From Candidatus Methanofastidiosia archaeon (GTDB taxonomy: Archaea; Methanobacteriota_B; Thermococci; Methanofastidiosales; Methanofastidiosaceae): 6,119 nucleotides of DNA. The notes below the pieces were generated by a model that saw only the letters and a program-made list of their open reading frames with translations, was not told the DNA's origin and made no database searches. Below, piece after piece: positions 6,082 through 6,119 of this stretch. The stretch covers positions 1-6,119 of the forward strand of contig PWMA01000015.1 in the NCBI GenBank assembly GCA_003558335.1. Reading direction: 5' to 3'. The translations under genes were made by a program, and so were the position numbers. Positions within the stretch are counted from its first letter, which is position 1, and each line of letters begins with the position of its first letter.

Positions 6082-6113
6082 AAAAACTCTTGCCTTTCTA
6101 GCAAGAGTTTTTT
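6082..6113. terminator. Strong hairpin with T tail at the window edge
   Basis: AAAAACTCTTGC (6082-6093) and GCAAGAGTTTTT (6101-6112) form a perfect 12-bp stem with the 7-nt loop CTTTCTA, ending in a run of six T. The A-run on the 5' arm makes it work equally on the - strand, so it could end a leftward gene entering from the right, or attenuate a rightward transcript. The remaining 5971-6081 stretch holds no gene that I can see. Confidence 0.55.
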
Positions 6114-6119
6114 ACAGCG

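Noticed and set aside
6061..6119. CRISPR repeat or insertion-sequence end
   Set aside because: Only one hairpin is present, with no repeat-spacer periodicity, no target duplication and no transposase.

Overview
The window looks archaeal, most likely from an AT-rich euryarchaeon related to methanogens. Several things point that way: A/T-rich TATA boxes about 25 nt before the predicted starts, two genes that look leaderless, GGTGA/GGAGG ribosome-binding sites, T-tract terminators, a tRNA gene without encoded CCA, and a GTPase of the cyclic 2,3-diphosphoglycerate synthetase family. The exact lineage cannot be fixed from this sequence.

Left part (1-1660). The 3' part of a cpgS-like gene runs on the + strand to 644 and carries a single in-frame TAG at 369-371, with family sequence continuing in the same frame on both sides. 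It converges on a tandem pair of carboxymuconolactone decarboxylase/AhpD-like genes on the - strand (1343-966 and 994-641, overlapping by 29 bp). Both keep the Glu-Cys-His set but have lost the first Cys of the CxxC motif. Next comes a small hypothetical gene (1656-1405), probably leaderless.

Middle and right (1774-5940, all on the - strand). In transcription order these are: a two-TM membrane-anchored winged-helix regulator (5940-5449) with Cys/His/Cys/Met in its predicted external loop; an HMA + MerT-like membrane + second HMA-like (CxxH) protein (5379-4534); a Cu+-type P1B ATPase, CopA, with two HMA domains (4457/4469-2049); a 47-residue YHS/TRASH-type metal-binding protein (2035-1892); and tRNA-Glu(UUC) (1848-1774). 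The metal genes read as one compact homeostasis or resistance locus, most simply for copper or silver. The regulator would sense metal outside the membrane, the HMA/MerT-like protein would bind or pass the metal, CopA would export it, and the YHS protein would buffer or hand it over.

The HMA/MerT-like gene and copA share a 13-bp element (12 of 13 identical) with a GTTT-S-AAAC core next to their TATA boxes. At the first gene this merges into a perfect 16-bp palindrome that also contains the regulator's stop codon. This is the best candidate operator.

Right edge (5941-6119). There is no gene here. It holds the regulator promoter, a possible rightward promoter, and a strong hairpin with a T tail whose 3' arm could alternatively pair with an upstream segment, as in an attenuator. 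Of the eight protein genes whose true ends are visible, seven end in TAA and one in TGA. None ends in TAG, which bears on how the internal TAG in cpgS should be read.
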